NCBI GenBank assembly: GCA_039029355.1
Contig: JBCCGI010000090.1
Coordinates: 1 to 31,802, forward strand
Length of the DNA: 31,802 nucleotides
Reading direction: 5' to 3'
Origin: JBCCGI01 sp039029355
GTDB lineage: Bacteria; Planctomycetota; UBA1135; GCA-002686595
Shown here: one piece after another, positions 14,853 to 23,788 of the stretch
Position numbering within the stretch: position 1 is the stretch's first letter
How the letters are laid out: every line of letters begins with the position of its first letter
Position numbers and translations under genes: made by a program
Notes under the pieces: model-generated
Seen by the model: only the letters and a program-made list of their open reading frames with translations
Told to the model about the DNA's origin: nothing
Database searches by the model: none

Positions 14853-17415
14853 CTAGGCCGAGGGGCGATCGAAGAACGTCAGGCCGGACAGGTCGCGCCG
14901 CCCGCCCGGCAGCACGAGGCTCGCGGCGAAGCCGAACGCGAAGCACGCGCCGAAGCCTACGGCCGCGTAGAGCAGGAAGTGCACCGCGCCGCTCTCCTGC
15001 GCCGCCCACAGGATCGCGGCGCTCACCGCGAAGCCGATCAGCGCGCCCGGGCCGTTGGCGCGGCGCGTGAAGATGCCCAGCGCGAAGAGCGCCGCCAGCC
15101 CGCCGCCGAAGAGCCCGATGACCTTCAGGTACTGGTCGAGCATCGACCTGCCGCCCTCCTTCGCGAGGTAGATCGCCGTGCCGGTGCCGGCGGCGCCCAG
15201 CACGACGGTCAGGATCCGCGCCAGCCGCAACCGCTCGCGGTCGGACGCCGCCGGGCGCAGGCGCGGGTAGAAGTCGGTCGTCAGCGCGGTCGCCATCGAG
15301 TTCATGCTCGAGTCGAGGCTCGACATCGCCGCCGCGAAGAGCCCGGCGATCACCAGGCCCGCGAGGCCGGCCGGAAGCTCGCCGGCGATGAACCACGGGA
15401 AGACGTCGTCGGCGCGCCCGGTGGCCGCGAGCCGCTCGGGGTGCTCGCGATAGAAGGCCCAGAGCGCGGTCCCGAGGCCGTAGAAGACGACCGCCGAGGG
15501 GATCGCCATCAGCCCGTTCGTCCACGCCGAGCGCCGCGCGTGCTCTTCGCTCGCCGTCGTCAGGTACCGCTGCACGACCGATTGATCCGAGGTGTAGCTA
15601 ACGACGCTGAAGAAGAAGTTCCCGACCAGCACGACCCACAGGCAGGCGGTGTCGGGCGCCCAGCCGGGCTGCGCCAGGCGCAGCTTGTCGGCGGCGAGGC
15701 TGTCCGACCAGAGCGCGCCGGCCCCACCGTCGACGCCCGCGACGACGATGGCCAGGCTCAGGAGCGCGCCGCCGAGCAGCACGAACACCTGCACCACGTC
15801 GGTCCAGATCACCGCCTCGATGCCGCCGAGCGCCGCGTAGGCCGTCGCGAGCACGCCCATCGTCGCGATGCAGAAGACCACGTCCATGCCGGTGACCGCG
15901 GCGAGCGCGAGCGCCGGCAGGTAGAGCACGATCCCCATCCGCCCGAGCTGGAAGGCGAGGTAGGCCGTGCTCCCCAGGAGGCGCACGGCCGGGTTGAAGC
16001 GCCGCTCCAGGTACTCGTACGCGGTCGTCACGTTCAGCCGCCGGAAGAACGGCAGGTAGAAGCACGTGACGACCGGCACGACCAGCAGGATCGTCGCGTG
16101 CCCCAGCGAGAACACCCAGTCGGTTGCGTAGGACTTGGCGGGGATCGCCATGAACGTAATCGCGCTCAACTGGGTCCCGAAGATCGACAGCCCCGCGGCC
16201 CACCACGGCACGCGGCGTCCGCCGAGGAAGAAGTCCTCGGTCGAGCGCTCGCGCCGCGCGAAGAAGACGCCCATCGCGACGAGCAGGCCGAAGTAGAGCC
16301 CGACCACCGTGTAGTCGAGCGCACCGAAGGGCTGGGTCTCGGTCCGCGGGCGCGCGCGCAGCACGCGCGGCGTGCGGACGCCGGGGCGCACCTCGCCGCT
16401 GGCGACGATCCAGGCCTCGTCCCACCGTACGACCGGCGCGGTGACCGCCGGCCAGACGCCGGCGTTGGGATCGCCGGCCGGGTCGGGCCCGAGGCGCCGC
16501 GGCAGCTCGCCCAGCGGCCGCCACGTATCCGTGATCGCGTGGTAGGCGAGCACCTCGGTCGAGAAGCCCGGGTGCGCGTCGCGGAGCTCGCCTGCACGGC
16601 CCGCCAGCTCGCCGGTGTCGCCGCCGAGCACCAGGAGGTGCGACTGCCCCAGCACCGGGGCCGGCGACGGTGCGGCGACGGCGGGGCGGGGCAGGTCGGC
16701 CAGGCGGCGCCAGCCCTCGCCGGGCCGGTAGCGGTGCGCGTCGGCGAGGTAGCGCCGCTCGCCGTCGACGAGCTCGGCCCCGCCGAAGAGGTAGAAGGCG
16801 CCGTCCAGCGCGCCGGCCGTGGCCAGGAGCCGCGGCGGACCGCCCCATGTCTCGAGCTTCTCCCACCGCGGCGGGTCCGCGGCCAGGTCGAGCCGGAGGA
16901 AGGCGCCTGACGCCGCGCGCGAGTCCGGGGCGGCGATGCCCCCGGCGACGTACAGCGCGTCGCCGACGACCGCGCCCGCGCCGAAGGCCAGCGGGCCGGG
17001 GAGCGGCGGGAGCTCGAACGCGTCGAGCCCGGCGCCGTCCCAGCGGTAGCCGCGCACCTCCGCGGCGTGCCGCTCGGCGTCGCCGCCCCCGACGCACAGC
17101 AGCGCGTCGTTCCAGGAGGCCGAGACCCCGTACGCGAGCGGTGCCGGCAGCCCGTCGAGCCTGCGCCACGAGCCGTCCGGCCGGTCGAGCAGGAAGATCC
17201 CGTCGTGCCAGACCTTCTCCACGCCGTCCCAGGGGCGTCCGGCCGGGAAGTTCGCGCCGCCCGCGACGAGCAGCGCTCCGCCGCTCGTGCCGGCGAAGGC
17301 GCCGGCCAGGCCGATCGGGTCGGGGAGCGGCGCGATCTCGTCCCACTCCAGCCCGCCCTCCTGGGCCGCCGGGAGCGCGGCGAAGAGCGTCAGCGCCAGA
17401 GCCGCGCGCGCTCAC
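14853..17415 (-). CDS. Fusion of NanM-like kelch mutarotase and sodium:solute symporter (start region frame-disrupted)
   Basis: Two-part protein. The N-terminal half is a kelch propeller of the N-acetylneuraminate epimerase/cyclically permuted mutarotase type (GGANFPAGRPWDG, KVWHDGIFLLD, LAYGVSASW, ALYVAGG). The C-terminal about 486 residues form a complete sodium:solute symporter with about 13 membrane segments, beginning LDYTVVGLYFGLLVAMGVFF and including FLGGRRVPWWAAGLS and YTSDQSVVQRYLTT. The joint probable role is conversion of sialic acid anomers at the membrane and their uptake with sodium. The longest intact frame with a standard start is GTG at 17222 (789 residues), but GGANFP and a signal peptide lie upstream in the same frame up to 17411. 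The natural start is probably GTG at 17415, overlapping the nanA stop by four bases; from there the length is one base over a multiple of three, so an indel in the CG tract at 17403-17411, or a CTG start at 17399, must be assumed. Confidence 0.85.
17403..17411. repeat. Short CG dinucleotide tract at the start of the kelch/symporter gene
   Basis: The alternating CGCGCGCGC run lies just after the GTG that overlaps the nanA stop. Removing one base, or adding one GC unit, would join that GTG in frame to the signal peptide and the whole kelch/symporter. With one more GC unit the N terminus would read MSARAALALTLFAALPAAQ, a textbook signal peptide. A sequencing or assembly slip is the simplest cause; a phase-variable repeat is a less likely alternative. 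Confidence 0.5.
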
Positions 17416-18323
17416 CCGTCGATCCAGCCGAAGAAGCCGATCCGGTCGAGCGCCGTCCGCAGCGAGGCCTCGGCCGCCCCGCCGAGGGCGACCTGCGGCA
17501 GCCGCGTCGGCCCGCAGTCGTGCCCCGCCAGGCGCATGGTGGCCTTGATCGCCGCGTTGCCGCCGTGGCGGAGGATCACCCGGATCATCTCCACCGCCCG
17601 GCCCTGCCAGAGCCGGGCCTGCTCCAGATCGCCGCCCCCGTAGGCGTCCAGCACCCGGCGGTAGATCGGCATTCCGAAGTTGTACGTGCTGCCGACCGCG
17701 CCCGCGGCGCCGGCTACGAGGCCTTCGAGCAGCATCTCGTCGCAGCCGAAGAGCAGGTCGAGCGCCTCCCCGTAGTGCGCCGCCGCGGCCTGGAGCTCGT
17801 GCAGCCGCGGGTCGGTGAACTTGACCCCCGCCAGGGTCGGCGCCCGGTCGCGCGCCGCGTCGAGCAGGTCGATAAGGTCCAGCTCAACACCCGTTAATGC
17901 CGGGATGTGGTAGTAGAGCAGCGGCAGGTCTGGGGCTCCTGCGCCCACCTCCGCCAGGCACGCGGCGGCGGCTTCGGCCGAGCTCGGCTTGAAGTACCCG
18001 GGGAGGTGCATGGAGATCGCATCGGCACCTATCCCTTGTGCGTGCGCCGCGAGCTCGCGGGCCTCGGCCAGGCTGTTGTGGCCCACCTGGACGAGCACCG
18101 GCAGGCGGCCGGCGGAGGCCTCGACCCAGGCCTCTGCCACGGCCCGTCGCTCGGACCCGGTGAGCGACGGCCCCTCGCCGGTGCTCCCGAGCGCGTAGAC
18201 CGCCGTGACCCCCTCGTGACGATAGTGTTCGAGGAGGTCGGGGATGAGCTCGAGGCGCACGGCGCCCCGCTCGGTCAGGGGGGTCATGCCGGCCACCACG
18301 ATGCCCTTTAACCCCATCCTCAT
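17412..18323 (-). CDS. nanA: N-acetylneuraminate lyase (DapA/NanA family)
   Basis: Class I aldolase of the dihydrodipicolinate synthase family that splits sialic acid into N-acetylmannosamine and pyruvate. Lyase-specific features are visible: GSTGEG at residues 46-51, YYHIPALTGV at 137-146 with the catalytic Tyr138, the Schiff-base Lys168 in GVKFTD, and VGSTYNF near residue 210. Residue numbers fall within three of E. coli NanA (Tyr137, Lys165). Length 303 is typical. The start is ATG at 18323 (MRMGLKGIVV) or 18317; frame extension further upstream is antisense of the S1 gene. Its stop overlaps the likely start of the kelch/symporter, so the two are coupled. Genes for ManNAc kinase and epimerase (nanK, nanE) are not in the window. 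A different 2-keto-3-deoxy acid substrate is possible but the motifs favour sialic acid. Confidence 0.9.
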   Translation of the reverse strand: MRMGLKGIVVAGMTPLTERGAVRLELIPDLLEHYRHEGVTAVYALGSTGEGPSLTGSERRAVAEAWVEASAGRLPVLVQVGHNSLAEARELAAHAQGIGADAISMHLPGYFKPSSAEAAAACLAEVGAGAPDLPLLYYHIPALTGVELDLIDLLDAARDRAPTLAGVKFTDPRLHELQAAAAHYGEALDLLFGCDEMLLEGLVAGAAGAVGSTYNFGMPIYRRVLDAYGGGDLEQARLWQGRAVEMIRVILRHGGNAAIKATMRLAGHDCGPTRLPQVALGGAAEASLRTALDRIGFFGWIDG

Positions 18324-18425
18324 GTCGGCGGATTGTAGCGTAGTAGAGTGGTGGACGATGGGGGGGCCATCCGCGGCAATCCGCGTTAGACTCTTCGCCC
18401 GCTTTCCGAGCCACCCAAGAGCATC

Positions 18426-19625
18426 ATGACCGAGAGCCACGAAGATCAGGACCGCCTCGAGGAAGCGATCGAGGAATCGCTCGACGGCGTGCGCCTGCAG
18501 GAGATCGACCAGGAGGTCGAGCAGAAACCTTCCGACCCGAACTTGCACATCGGCACGGTGATTGGCGTCAGCGACTCCGTTCTGATCGTTGAGCTGGGCC
18601 CGCGCTCACAGGGCGCCGTCCCACTCGAGGAGTTCGAAGGCGAGCCACCGGCTGCCGGCTCCAAGGTGAAGGTGACAATCCGTGGCCGCGACGACGACCT
18701 GCTGATGCTCTCGGTCCGCGATGCGAAGGCGCTCGCGGCCTGGGACGACATGCGGGAAGGCTCGCAGGTCAAAGTGTCGTTCATCGGCGTCAACAAGGGC
18801 GGGCTCGAAGGCAAGATCGGCAAGGTCAACGCCTTCATGCCGGCCTCCCAGATCTCGATGACGCGCGTCGACGACCTGGCGGAGTACGCCGGCCAGACGC
18901 TGATCTGCGAGGTCGTCGAGATCAACCGCGAGCGCAAGCGCGTCGTGGTCTCGCGCCGTGCCGTGCTCGAGGCCGAGGCGGCCCGCGCGCGCGAGGAAGG
19001 CATGGGGCGGCTCGTCCCGGGCAACGTGCAGCGCGGCAAGGTCGTGCGCATGGAGTCGTACGGCGCCTTCGTCGACCTCGGCCACGGCATCGAAGGCATG
19101 GTGCACGTGTCGAACATGTCGCACCGCCGCGTCGGTCACCCGAGCGAGGTCGTCAACATCGGCAAAGAGGTCGAGGTGCAGATCCTCGAGATCTCCGAGG
19201 GCGGTCGCCGCATCGGGCTCGGCATGAAGCAGCTCGAGGCGGATCCGTGGGACACGGTGCCCTCGCGCTTCCCCCCGGACACCGTGTTCAACGGCAAGGT
19301 CCGCCGCCTGGCCGACTTCGGCGCCTTCGTCGAGCTCGTCCCCGGCGTCGAGGGCCTGCTGCACGTGTCGCAGCTCGGGCAGGGCCACGTGCGTCACGCG
19401 CGCGAGGTGCTCAAGGAAGGTGAGGAGCTCACCGTCCGCGTCACCAAGATGGATGCGTCGGCGCGGCGCGTCTCGCTCTCGCGCTTCGACCCGCACGGCG
19501 CGCTGCTCGGCAGCGCCGATGCCGCCGACGGTGCGGTCATCGAAGAGGTGATCTCGAAGAGCCAGAGCACGATCGGCACGAACCTCGGCGCCCTCTTCAA
19601 GAAGGCGCTGAACAAGGACGAGTAG
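18426..19625 (+). CDS. S1 RNA-binding-domain protein, ribosomal protein S1-like (four S1 domains)
   Basis: RNA-binding protein with four S1 (OB-fold) domains at about residues 40-98, 110-180, 197-268 and 285-356, after an acidic helical N terminus. Domains three and four are the clearest: GKVVRMESYGAFVDL with GIEGMVHVSNMSH, and GKVRRLADFGAFVEL with GVEGLLHVSQL. E. coli S1 has six domains and 557 residues, so this 399-residue form is a short S1, as found in several phyla. It may be the ribosomal protein that helps mRNA bind the ribosome, or a second S1-like regulator; the sequence does not decide. The start is ATG at 18426; 102 bases separate it from divergent nanA. It converges with the symporter gene downstream, with 38 bases between stops and only weak hairpins there. 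Confidence 0.92.
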   Translation: MTESHEDQDRLEEAIEESLDGVRLQEIDQEVEQKPSDPNLHIGTVIGVSDSVLIVELGPRSQGAVPLEEFEGEPPAAGSKVKVTIRGRDDDLLMLSVRDAKALAAWDDMREGSQVKVSFIGVNKGGLEGKIGKVNAFMPASQISMTRVDDLAEYAGQTLICEVVEINRERKRVVVSRRAVLEAEAARAREEGMGRLVPGNVQRGKVVRMESYGAFVDLGHGIEGMVHVSNMSHRRVGHPSEVVNIGKEVEVQILEISEGGRRIGLGMKQLEADPWDTVPSRFPPDTVFNGKVRRLADFGAFVELVPGVEGLLHVSQLGQGHVRHAREVLKEGEELTVRVTKMDASARRVSLSRFDPHGALLGSADAADGAVIEEVISKSQSTIGTNLGALFKKALNKDE

Positions 19626-19663
19626 GCGCCGGGCGCTCCGCGCCGAACTTCTGACTCAGAACA

Positions 19664-21646
19664 CTAGCCCTCCGGCGTCAGCCCGGTCGTCATCTGCTGG
19701 AGCGACCAGCGGATGCCGACGATGCCGGCCCCGGTGACGAGCGCGGCGAGCCCCGCTTCGGGGTAGCGGCCCAGCAGGACGCATCCGGTCCCGAACAGCG
19801 GGCCGTAGATCGCGAGCAGGCCCGAGATCACCCCGACCAGCGCCGCCGTGCCCTCCTGGACCGGCGCCACGTCGGGCGCGAGCTCGCGCACCGGGCCCCA
19901 CCAGCCGGTGGGCCGCACCCGCCGGTAGAAGTCCACCAGCGTGCTGGGATCGGGCTTCGGCGCCAGCAGCACCGAGATCAGCGCACAGACCAGCGAGAAG
20001 CCCACGACCAGGCACAGGCGTCCCTCCGGCGCCAGATCGCCGCCCGGCGTCAGGGGGCTCTCGGGCCAGACGTAGGCAAAGCGACTGTCCAGCAGCGTCA
20101 GGTAGACCGTCGCGCCGAACGAGGCGACCATCGCCACGATCTCGGTCAGGGCACGCACCCGCCACCAGATCCAGCGCATCAGGTACACCGGTCCCACGCC
20201 GCTCAGCAGCGCGAGGAAGAAGAGGAACAGGTCGCTGATCGAGCTCGCCCGGTAGGCGAGCAGGCCGCCGATCCCGAGGATCACGACCGACGCGAGCCGC
20301 GCCGCCCACACGTAGTTCTTCGGCGACGCGTCGCGCACGAAGAAGCGCCGGTAGACGTCGTTGACGAAGAACGACGAGGCCAGGTTGACGTGCGTGTCGA
20401 TGGTCGACATGAACGCGGCGAGGAGCGAGGCGACGACCAGGCCCAGCAGTCCGATGGGCAGGAACTCGGTCATCATCACGACGTAGGCGCGCTCCGAATC
20501 GGTGGCCGCGACCACCATACCGGCCTCGACCGCCTCGGTGGCTTCGACGCTCGCCACGGCGCTCCAGGCCTCCGGCGCGTCCTCGACCGCGAGCCCGAGC
20601 TCGTGCACGACGCCCGCGCCGTCGGTGACCTCGACCGCGGTCTCGGTCACCGCCGTCACCACGCCATCGACCGGCGACACGACGTCCTGATGCGGCAGCA
20701 GGAGCAGCGACGCCAGCGCCACGCAGACCCACGGCCAGGGCCGGAGCGCATAGTGCGCGATGTTGTACCAGAGCGTGGCGAGCATGCCGTGCCGGTCGTC
20801 GCGCGACGCGAGGATGCGCTGCACGGCGACGCCGCTGCCGTCGACGCTCTCCGCGCCCCACCACGCCAGCCCTAGGTAGACCGCGAACGCGGCGAACGGG
20901 ACCGTCCAGAAGGATGCGTCGAAGACGCCCCCCTCGCCCCAGGCCGGGAGGAAGCGCAGCGTGTCGGGATTGAAGCTCGACGAGGTGAGCGCGGCCTCGA
21001 CGATCGCGTCTCCGCCGCCGACGGCGTTCCAGCTGAGCACCGCGAGCACGATCGCGCCGACCATGGCCATCGCGAACTGGACCATGTCGGTCATCACGAC
21101 GCCCCAGAAGCCCGCGAGCAGCGAGTAGGTCAGCGACACCGCGCACGCGGCGGTCAGCGCCCAGACCTTGTCGACCTCGAAGAGCACGTCCATGATCTTC
21201 GCCGCCGCGAGCAGCACCCAGCACAGCACGATGGTGTTCGACACCGTCGCGTGGAAGAGCCCGAGGAAGCCGCGCAACGCCGCCGCGTCGCGACCGCGGT
21301 AGCGCAGCTCGGCCAGCTCGGCCTTGGTCATCACCGCGCCGCGACGCCAGTAGCGCGAGAACAGGAACACGCCCAGCACGCCGCTGATCGCGTAGACCCA
21401 CCACAACCAGTTCTTCCAGATGCCGAAGTCGCGCACCCAGCCCGACACGACCAGCGGCGTGTCCGCCGCGAAGGTCGTTGCGACCATCGAGGTGCCGGCG
21501 ATCCACCACGGCAGCGAGCGGCCGGACAGGAAGAACTGGTCGACGTTCTCCTCGGCGCGCTTGGCAAAGCGAATCCCGACGACGATCGCAAACACCACGT
21601 AGAGGCCGATCACGGTCCAATCGGCCCAGTGCATGTGAAGCTGCAT
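19664..21646 (-). CDS. Sodium:solute symporter with an inserted beta-rich (barrel-sandwich-like) domain
   Basis: Membrane transporter of the SSS family (660 residues, against roughly 480-570 usual). It starts with MQLHMHWADWTVIGLYVVFA at ATG 21646; Met5 is an alternative. The family features FFLSGRSLPWWIAGTSMVAT, the Asp-Thr-Pro stretch in helix one to two, and FMSTIDTHVNLASSFFVNDV are clear. Between membrane segments near residues 320-385 lies a soluble insert beginning VVSPVDGVVTAVTETAVEV and ending GMVVAATDSE, whose VxSPVDGxV and xVEAGxVVA pattern resembles biotinyl/lipoyl or M23-like barrel-sandwich domains, without the biotin or lipoyl lysine motif. The substrate is unknown. It diverges from the TPR lipoprotein gene over 47 bases, with no strong ribosome binding site. 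Confidence 0.9.
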   Translation of the reverse strand: MQLHMHWADWTVIGLYVVFAIVVGIRFAKRAEENVDQFFLSGRSLPWWIAGTSMVATTFAADTPLVVSGWVRDFGIWKNWLWWVYAISGVLGVFLFSRYWRRGAVMTKAELAELRYRGRDAAALRGFLGLFHATVSNTIVLCWVLLAAAKIMDVLFEVDKVWALTAACAVSLTYSLLAGFWGVVMTDMVQFAMAMVGAIVLAVLSWNAVGGGDAIVEAALTSSSFNPDTLRFLPAWGEGGVFDASFWTVPFAAFAVYLGLAWWGAESVDGSGVAVQRILASRDDRHGMLATLWYNIAHYALRPWPWVCVALASLLLLPHQDVVSPVDGVVTAVTETAVEVTDGAGVVHELGLAVEDAPEAWSAVASVEATEAVEAGMVVAATDSERAYVVMMTEFLPIGLLGLVVASLLAAFMSTIDTHVNLASSFFVNDVYRRFFVRDASPKNYVWAARLASVVILGIGGLLAYRASSISDLFLFFLALLSGVGPVYLMRWIWWRVRALTEIVAMVASFGATVYLTLLDSRFAYVWPESPLTPGGDLAPEGRLCLVVGFSLVCALISVLLAPKPDPSTLVDFYRRVRPTGWWGPVRELAPDVAPVQEGTAALVGVISGLLAIYGPLFGTGCVLLGRYPEAGLAALVTGAGIVGIRWSLQQMTTGLTPEG

Positions 21647-21693
21647 CGAGCCGCAGATTAGCGGGCCGGCGGCGCTGGCGCTAACATGCGACG

Positions 21694-22407
21694 ATGTTGC
21701 GGCTTCTCCCTCACCACGCGCTCCGGAGCCTCTCCGCGGCCGGCCTGCTCGGCCTCGCGGCGGCCTGCGCGACGCAGGCCGAGGACAAGAAGGTCCTTGC
21801 ACCGCGCCCGGTCGCGGCCCAGCCGGCCGACGACCCGACCTACGAGGACACCTACGTCGCCGGCACGTCGACGGTCGACGCGGGGCTCGTCGAACAGGCC
21901 GACGCGGCCTACGCCGAGGGCGACTGGGCCCGGTCCGTCGAGCTCTTCCGCCAGGTGGTCGAGGCCGATCCGCACCACGGCCACGCCTGGGCGTCGATGG
22001 GGTCGGCGCTCCATCGCTCCGGCAAGCTCGACGAAGCCCTCGAGGCGCACCAGCACGCAGCGCTCTCCTCCGACCCGGACACGGCCCAGATGGGCGCCTA
22101 CAACGCCGCCTGCGTCTTCGCGATGCGGCGCGAGCACGAGCCGGCGCTCGAGTGGCTCGTGCTGGCGATCGACCACGGCCAGCGCGACCTGCCGCTGTTC
22201 GAGAACGACTCGGACCTGGACTACCTCCGCACCGACCCGCGCTTCGAGCAGCTTCTGACCTACCTCGACGCCCTGATCGAGAAGGAGGAGGCCGAGAACC
22301 CGCCCGAACCGGAGGCCGAGGCGGAGCCCGAGCCGGCGGCCGAGGACGAGGCCGTCCCCTCCGAGGAGCCCGCGCTGCAGGACTCCGTCGAGGAGCCCCA
22401 GAACTAG
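21694..22407 (+). CDS. TPR-repeat lipoprotein
   Basis: A 237-residue protein with a lipoprotein signal: hydrophobic LSAAGLLGLAAAC with the lipidated Cys25. From about residue 62 to 165 there are three tetratricopeptide-like helical pairs (ADAAYAEGDWARSVELFRQV, AWASMGSALHRSGKLDEALE, AACVFAMRREHEPALEWLVL). A terminal repeat resembles the TPR-end element in DLDYLRTDPRF. The tail, about residues 195-237, is Glu/Pro/Ala-rich and probably disordered. TPR lipoproteins usually hold protein complexes in the envelope; the partner is unknown. It begins with ATG at 21694 and is followed 43 bases later by another lipoprotein gene on the same strand, likely the same transcript. Confidence 0.88.
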   Translation: MLRLLPHHALRSLSAAGLLGLAAACATQAEDKKVLAPRPVAAQPADDPTYEDTYVAGTSTVDAGLVEQADAAYAEGDWARSVELFRQVVEADPHHGHAWASMGSALHRSGKLDEALEAHQHAALSSDPDTAQMGAYNAACVFAMRREHEPALEWLVLAIDHGQRDLPLFENDSDLDYLRTDPRFEQLLTYLDALIEKEEAENPPEPEAEAEPEPAAEDEAVPSEEPALQDSVEEPQN

Positions 22408-22450
22408 GGAAGACGCCGGCGCCCCGGTCGTACTCCACGGGTAAGAGCCC

Positions 22451-23719
22451 ATGCGGAGGTCCGAGGCGAGGCGAAGCGCGCTGGCGTGGGGACGGTCGAC
22501 CGTCCTGGCGCTCCTCGTATCGGCCTGCGGGGGCGGAACGGATTTCAGCGAGCTGGGCCCCCCGCCCGAGGGCGCTGGCTGGCACGAGCTCGCCGAATGG
22601 GCCGCGGCGGGGTACCGCCACCTCGGCTTCGAGCTCAACCGTGAGGAGATCCAGGTCCACGTGCGCCCCGAGCGCGACCCCGCCGAGCTGATCGACGTGG
22701 CCGCCCACAGCCTGGCGGCCCAGATTCGCGAGGTGGCCCCTCGCCAGCACGCCGACACGCGCTGGATGCTCCGCCGGACGCTGGGCCTGCGCGCCGCCGC
22801 CTCGCCCGAGGAGCAGCTGGCCGAGGACGCGCGCGCGCTGCTCCGCTCGACGCCGCTCTGGTACGACCGCCGCACCCGCGTCATCCACGTGCTGGAGCAC
22901 CACCCGGTGCTTCAGCCGCCCGCCACCGGCGTCGCGCGCCACGGCCCCCAGGCCGAGCGCTGGCATCTGATGGCGCACGAGGTGGCGCACCTGCTGCAGG
23001 ACCAGCGCTCGTCGCTGCGCGAGCTGACCGAGCGCGGCACCTACGAGGGCTTCCTGCTCCACCAGTGCCTCCTCGAAGGCGAGGCCGAGCTCCGCAGCGT
23101 CGCCCTGGCCTTGCGGCTCGAGGGCCGCGAGCTGACCGGCGCCGACCTCGATGCGTGCGTGTTCGAGCTGCGCCGCCTCTATGCGCGCAGCGAGCCGAGC
23201 CTCTACGAGGCCGGCTTCCGGCACCTGTTCCGGGTGTTCCAGGAGGGCGGCTGGGACGCGGTCGACCAGGCCGTGCTCGACCCGCACGTCACCACGCGCG
23301 ACCTGCTCGACGGGGGCGGGCGGACGGCCGGCGCACTGGAGGTGACGCTCCCGCCCTGGCCCGCGCTCGGCGCGATCGAGCCGGTGTGGGAGGACGTGCT
23401 GGGCGCCTGGGGCCTGCTCGTCATCCTCGGGCCCGACTACCCCTCGCTGGAGCGGCTGGCCGAGCTCACCGAGCTCGCGCTGGCCTGGCGCGGCGACCGC
23501 CTCGCCGTCGGCCACCGCGAGGACGGCCAGCCGGTGCTGGTCTGGCGGCTGGTGTTCGCCGACGAGGCCGCCGGGCGCCTGGCGGCGCAGAGCTTCGCCG
23601 GCGCCGAGGGGACCGTGGCCCACCGTGGGGCGGTGGTCGACTTCGTCTGGACGTCGATGCCGGCGATCGAGCGCGAGCTGCTCGAGCGGCTGCACCGCCA
23701 CCCCGCTCCCGGGCACTAG
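22451..23719 (+). CDS. Putative zinc metallopeptidase lipoprotein (HExxH, gluzincin-like)
   Basis: A 422-residue protein with a lipoprotein signal (VLALLVSAC, lipidated Cys26) and HEVAH at residues 176-180 in the context WHLMAHEVAHLLQDQ. About 30 residues later LLEGEAEL supplies Glu209, Glu211 and Glu213, one of which would be the third zinc ligand, giving a gluzincin-like HExxH+E site. The remaining sequence is Leu/Arg-rich helical with no other domain I know, and its C-terminal third looks like a lipid- or protein-binding beta-rich domain. It could cut envelope proteins or peptides. It follows the TPR lipoprotein by 43 bases, and the two may work together. The start is ATG at 22451; the ribosome binding site is weak. 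Function as a peptidase is inferred from the motif. Confidence 0.82.
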   Translation: MRRSEARRSALAWGRSTVLALLVSACGGGTDFSELGPPPEGAGWHELAEWAAAGYRHLGFELNREEIQVHVRPERDPAELIDVAAHSLAAQIREVAPRQHADTRWMLRRTLGLRAAASPEEQLAEDARALLRSTPLWYDRRTRVIHVLEHHPVLQPPATGVARHGPQAERWHLMAHEVAHLLQDQRSSLRELTERGTYEGFLLHQCLLEGEAELRSVALALRLEGRELTGADLDACVFELRRLYARSEPSLYEAGFRHLFRVFQEGGWDAVDQAVLDPHVTTRDLLDGGGRTAGALEVTLPPWPALGAIEPVWEDVLGAWGLLVILGPDYPSLERLAELTELALAWRGDRLAVGHREDGQPVLVWRLVFADEAAGRLAAQSFAGAEGTVAHRGAVVDFVWTSMPAIERELLERLHRHPAPGH

Positions 23720-23788
23720 CCCGCTCTGGCTAGCGCCTGGGCGAATCCCGGCCGCGGGCGTGTGCGGGCTCCCGACTAGCGGCGCGGG

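Noticed and set aside
15598..17415. 605-codon frame starting at the GTG that overlaps the nanA stop
   Set aside because: The sequence is Arg/Ala/Gly-rich with no domain; the shifted frame encodes the kelch/symporter. The GTG itself may be the real start after an indel.
19626..19663. Possible bidirectional terminator between the S1 gene and the second symporter
   Set aside because: The GGCGC/GCGCC hairpin has only five pairs and no T tract; TTCTGACTCAGAA is a palindrome with a one-base loop that cannot form a hairpin.
21647..23716. Upstream extension of the second symporter frame to about 1350 codons
   Set aside because: The symporter begins with a natural MQLHMHWADW start; everything upstream is antisense of two lipoprotein genes.
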